Both the position numbers and the translations under genes were made by a program. From assembly GCA_030668345.1 (NCBI GenBank), contig DAOUUD010000069.1, positions 1 through 8,499 on the forward strand: 8,499 nt of DNA. Reading direction: 5' to 3'. Shown here piece by piece: positions 6,296 to 8,499 of this stretch. Positions within the stretch are counted from its first letter, which is position 1, and each line of letters starts with the position of its first letter. Source of the stretch: Candidatus Cloacimonadota bacterium. GTDB taxonomy: Bacteria > Cloacimonadota > Cloacimonadia > Cloacimonadales > TCS61. The notes under the pieces were generated by a model, which made no database searches, was not told the DNA's origin, and saw only the letters and a list, made by a program, of their open reading frames with translations.

Positions 6296-6334
6296 ACTCC
6301 ACCCCAGCCGGTCAGTTGGGCCTGGCAGAATAAT

Positions 6335-7765
6335 GTGGTGGGCATCGATCCGCAACTTATCGATCCTGAACATGGCGATTACCGGGTAGCTGCAGGCTCT
6401 CCTGCCGAAGGCTACGGCTGCCAGATCTTTCCACCGGATTTACGTTATAAATCAGATGATTTGCCAGAACCCACTTTAATTCACCATAATAATAACCCTT
6501 CCAGAAGTTCCATTGAAGTTTCAGGAAGTATCACTATTAATACTATTTGGGATGTGGACACTGTGAAAGTGGTGGGTGATGTTTTAATCGAAAATGGAGT
6601 TACAGTAAGCATAACACCCGGCACAAAAATTGAATTCCAGGATTATTATGCTCTTTTTGTGCAGGGACAAATTTTAGCAATCGGAGGACCTGAAAACTTC
6701 ATTCATTTCACAAGCGCTCAACCGGAATTATTTTCTTTCGATCATTCGCCGTTGGGTAGCTGGAATGGTATAAGATTTGATGACACTTCGTCGTTAAATG
6801 GAACTTCCAAACTGGAATACTGCCTTATCGAATATGCCAAAGAGATCGAAGAAAATGGAGTTGGAGGAGCAATTTATACCTACAATTTCTCCGATATGGA
6901 GATAACTAATTGCATATTTCAGAATAATTTTGCCGATTACGGTTCAGTACTGGGACTGGAATATTGTTCTGCTCCCAGGATTATAAACAATCTGATGTGC
7001 AATAATATTGCCTTCCTGGGTGGGTCTCCCATATATTGTACCTATTCGTATCCCCGGTTGTTAAATAACACGATAGTAAATAACACTGTTTTAAACGAAG
7101 ATCTTTTTTTTAATACAGGAACAATTCACACATTTCTCTCCAAACCACAGATCGTGAACAATATCGTCTGGGATAATCTCAACTATTACCTGGGAGGTAC
7201 ACAATTACTCGAGTGCAAAGCATTTTACACGATCTATAACAACATCGAAGCCGGTCATGAGGGAGAAGGCAATATCGATTCAGACCCTTTGTTCTTTAAT
7301 GCAGCAGGAAATGAATTCATGCTTCGAAGTAACTCACCCTGCATAAATACCGGTACACTGGATGTACCTTTTGGAACAGAACTTCCGGATTCTGATCTGG
7401 CAGGAAATCCCAGGATATATGACTCTTCTATCGATATGGGATGTTACGAATGGCAGGGCACTCCGATAAGTAATGAAGAATTACCAATTACGAATTACGA
7501 ACTAAAGAGCTACCCCAATCCCTTTAATCCTGAAACAAAAATATCTTTCACCGCAGAGCACGCAGAGAACGCAAAGATTGAAATTTTCAATATTAAAGGA
7601 CAGAAAATTAAAACACTTATTGACAAATCTATTTCTGCTGGGAATCATACTGTTGTCTGGAATGGAACAGATGCAAACGGTAATCTGGTTTGTTCAGGTG
7701 TATATCTCTACAAATTGGAAGCAGGTGATTACCAGAAAGTTAAGAAGATGATGTTGATGAAATAG
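6335..7765 (+). CDS. Beta-helix surface protein, C-terminal part with sorting-like domain
   Basis: This is the continuation of the frame from 5621 after the TGA. The first possible start is GTG 6335, but no ribosome site precedes it, so independent translation is doubtful. The opening residues (IDPQLIDPEHGDYRVAAGSP) are the usual end of a beta-helix module. A second module begins near VSGSITINTIWDVDTVKVVG and has the pattern VTVSITPGTKIEF, then GGAIYTYNFSDMEITNCIFQ and repeated NN-rich coils. It ends with SPCINTGTLD and a DLAGNPRIYDSSIDMGCYEW motif typical of such domains. The last 85 residues (about 630-714 of the joined frame) start with SYPNPFNPETKISF and form a FlgD-like Ig fold ending VYLYKLEAGDYQKVKKMMLM. 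This resembles type IX secretion type A sorting modules. The protein is probably anchored at or released from the cell surface. No catalytic residues are recognised. The next gene starts nine bases after the stop. Confidence 0.75.
   Translation: MVGIDPQLIDPEHGDYRVAAGSPAEGYGCQIFPPDLRYKSDDLPEPTLIHHNNNPSRSSIEVSGSITINTIWDVDTVKVVGDVLIENGVTVSITPGTKIEFQDYYALFVQGQILAIGGPENFIHFTSAQPELFSFDHSPLGSWNGIRFDDTSSLNGTSKLEYCLIEYAKEIEENGVGGAIYTYNFSDMEITNCIFQNNFADYGSVLGLEYCSAPRIINNLMCNNIAFLGGSPIYCTYSYPRLLNNTIVNNTVLNEDLFFNTGTIHTFLSKPQIVNNIVWDNLNYYLGGTQLLECKAFYTIYNNIEAGHEGEGNIDSDPLFFNAAGNEFMLRSNSPCINTGTLDVPFGTELPDSDLAGNPRIYDSSIDMGCYEWQGTPISNEELPITNYELKSYPNPFNPETKISFTAEHAENAKIEIFNIKGQKIKTLIDKSISAGNHTVVWNGTDANGNLVCSGVYLYKLEAGDYQKVKKMMLMK
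7479..7499 (+). repeat. Triple 7-base repeat inside coding sequence
   Basis: Three tandem copies of AATTACS (AATTACC, AATTACG, AATTACG) lie in the linker before the sorting-like domain. They encode the LPITNYE part of EELPITNYELK. Three 7-base units equal seven codons, so the frame is kept. Confidence 0.7.
7550..7577 (+). repeat. Triple 9-base CGCAGAG repeat inside coding sequence
   Basis: Three 9-base units (CCGCAGAGC, ACGCAGAGA, ACGCAAAGA) at 7551-7577 encode T-A-E, H-A-E, N-A-K within the first strands of the sorting-like domain. The 9-base period preserves the frame. From memory, repeats of this CGCAGAG type occur as intergenic repeats in other bacteria. Confidence 0.7.
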
Positions 7766-7774
7766 GAAGAAAAG

Positions 7775-8499
7775 ATGAACAAAGTTATTATTGTATGTTT
7801 TATCTTACTTATGTCACCTATTACTATCTTTACTCAGACACCTGATTGGCAATGGGCAACACAAGCTGGTGGAAATGATGTTGATAATGGATGGAGTATT
7901 ACAACAGATAATACAGGGAATAATTATATAACAGGATCTTTTCGCGAAACAGCAACATTTGGTTTGTATTCTATTATAAGCAATGGTTATCTCGATATAT
8001 TTGTAGCAAAGATAAATTCAGATGGAAATTGGCAGTGGGCAACTCAAGCTGGTGGAAATAATGTTGATAATGGATCTAGTATTACAACAGATAACACAGG
8101 GAATAGTTATGTGACAGGAGCTTTTAGTGGAACAGCAAACTTTGGACAGTATTCTATTACAAGTAATCTTTATTCCAATATATTTGTAGCAAAGATAAAC
8201 TCAGATGGAAATTGGCTATGGGCTGTTAATGCTGGAGGAAATAATGCTGATTATGGATGGAGTATTACAATAGATAATACAGGGAATATTTATGTAACAG
8301 GAGCTTTTAGCGAAACAGCAACTTTTGGATCGTATTCTATTACAAGTATTGGAGGATGGGATATTTTTATAGCAAAGATGGATTCAGATGGTAATTGGCT
8401 ATGGGCTACTCAAGCTGGTGGAAGTGATGATGATTGTGGAGGTGGAATTACAACAGATGATACAGGGAATGCTTATGTGACTGGAGGTTTTTACGAAAC
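7775..8499 (+). CDS. Secreted beta-propeller (SBBP-like) repeat protein, 3' end beyond the window
   Basis: The ATG at 7775 follows AGGAAG (7764-7769) with five bases between, and the frame is open to the window edge (241 complete codons). A signal peptide is visible (MNKVIIVCFILLMSPITIFT). The rest is a tandem array of a 61-residue unit, starting WQWATQAGGN. It has the core D-G-S-I-T-x-D-x-TGN-x-Y-V-TG-x-F, then TA-x-FG-x-YSITS, and ends DIFVAKINSDGN. This matches the SBBP-type beta-propeller repeat, in which each unit forms about one blade. Three full units and the start of a fourth are present. Units 1 and 2 agree at 48 of 61 residues by hand count, so the array is recent or kept alike by recombination. 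It is probably an extracellular binding or structural protein, and the ligand is unknown. It shares a transcription unit with the beta-helix gene. Confidence 0.85.
   Translation, partial: MNKVIIVCFILLMSPITIFTQTPDWQWATQAGGNDVDNGWSITTDNTGNNYITGSFRETATFGLYSIISNGYLDIFVAKINSDGNWQWATQAGGNNVDNGSSITTDNTGNSYVTGAFSGTANFGQYSITSNLYSNIFVAKINSDGNWLWAVNAGGNNADYGWSITIDNTGNIYVTGAFSETATFGSYSITSIGGWDIFIAKMDSDGNWLWATQAGGSDDDCGGGITTDDTGNAYVTGGFYE
7847..8499 (+). repeat. 183-bp in-frame tandem repeat
   Basis: The TGG that opens each unit falls at 7847, 8030, 8213 and 8396, exactly 183 bases apart each time. This is 61 codons with no insertion or deletion. Much of the variation lies around the turn after YSITS and at the GGN-x-x-D position. 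The array runs past the window end. Confidence 0.9.

Overview
The window looks like a chromosomal segment from an uncultured bacterium of the Fibrobacterota-Chlorobiota-Bacteroidota (FCB) side of the tree, most likely a Cloacimonadota-type organism. This is inferred from style, not from a marker gene. The DNA is AT-rich. One surface protein ends in an SYPNPFNPETKISF-type C-terminal module (FlgD-like / type IX sorting-like). Long beta-helix and beta-propeller surface proteins are present, and the intergenic DNA is full of palindromic repeats. TGG is used for Trp, and TGA ends tldD and the PrsW-like gene, so the genetic code looks standard.

Layout. Positions 1-722 (minus strand) hold the 5' part of a secreted or outer-membrane-type protein with a TTG start. 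A divergent AT-rich gap (723-954) follows. All remaining genes are on the plus strand. They are a TldE/PmbA-like subunit (955-2280), TldD with its HExxxH zinc motif (2383-3822), a bacterial PH-domain membrane protein (4233-4820) and a PrsW-family intramembrane protease (4920-5621). Next comes a beta-helix surface protein whose frame is cut by one in-frame TGA (5621-6295, continuing to 7765). The last gene is the start of a secreted beta-propeller protein built of exact 183-bp repeats (7775 to the window end).

Genes together. TldE and TldD are expected to form one hetero-oligomeric peptidase. The PH-domain protein and the PrsW-like protease are both membrane proteins and may share a membrane-stress role, but this is only inferred from adjacency. 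The PrsW-like and beta-helix genes overlap by one base (TGATG), and the propeller gene follows 9 bases after the beta-helix stop, so the last three genes read as one transcription unit.

The most interesting signal is non-coding. The gaps before tldD, the PH gene and the PrsW gene each hold a copy of a 61-69 base element in the same orientation. It has two hairpins held by a short GCA/TGC closing pair, and each copy ends 21-35 bases before the next start codon. A half copy lies after tldD. The 410-base gap 3823-4232 has no convincing gene: it holds a long inverted repeat, the half copy, a chain of five different hairpins and a full copy. Two other short tandem repeats lie inside the coding sequence of the beta-helix protein.
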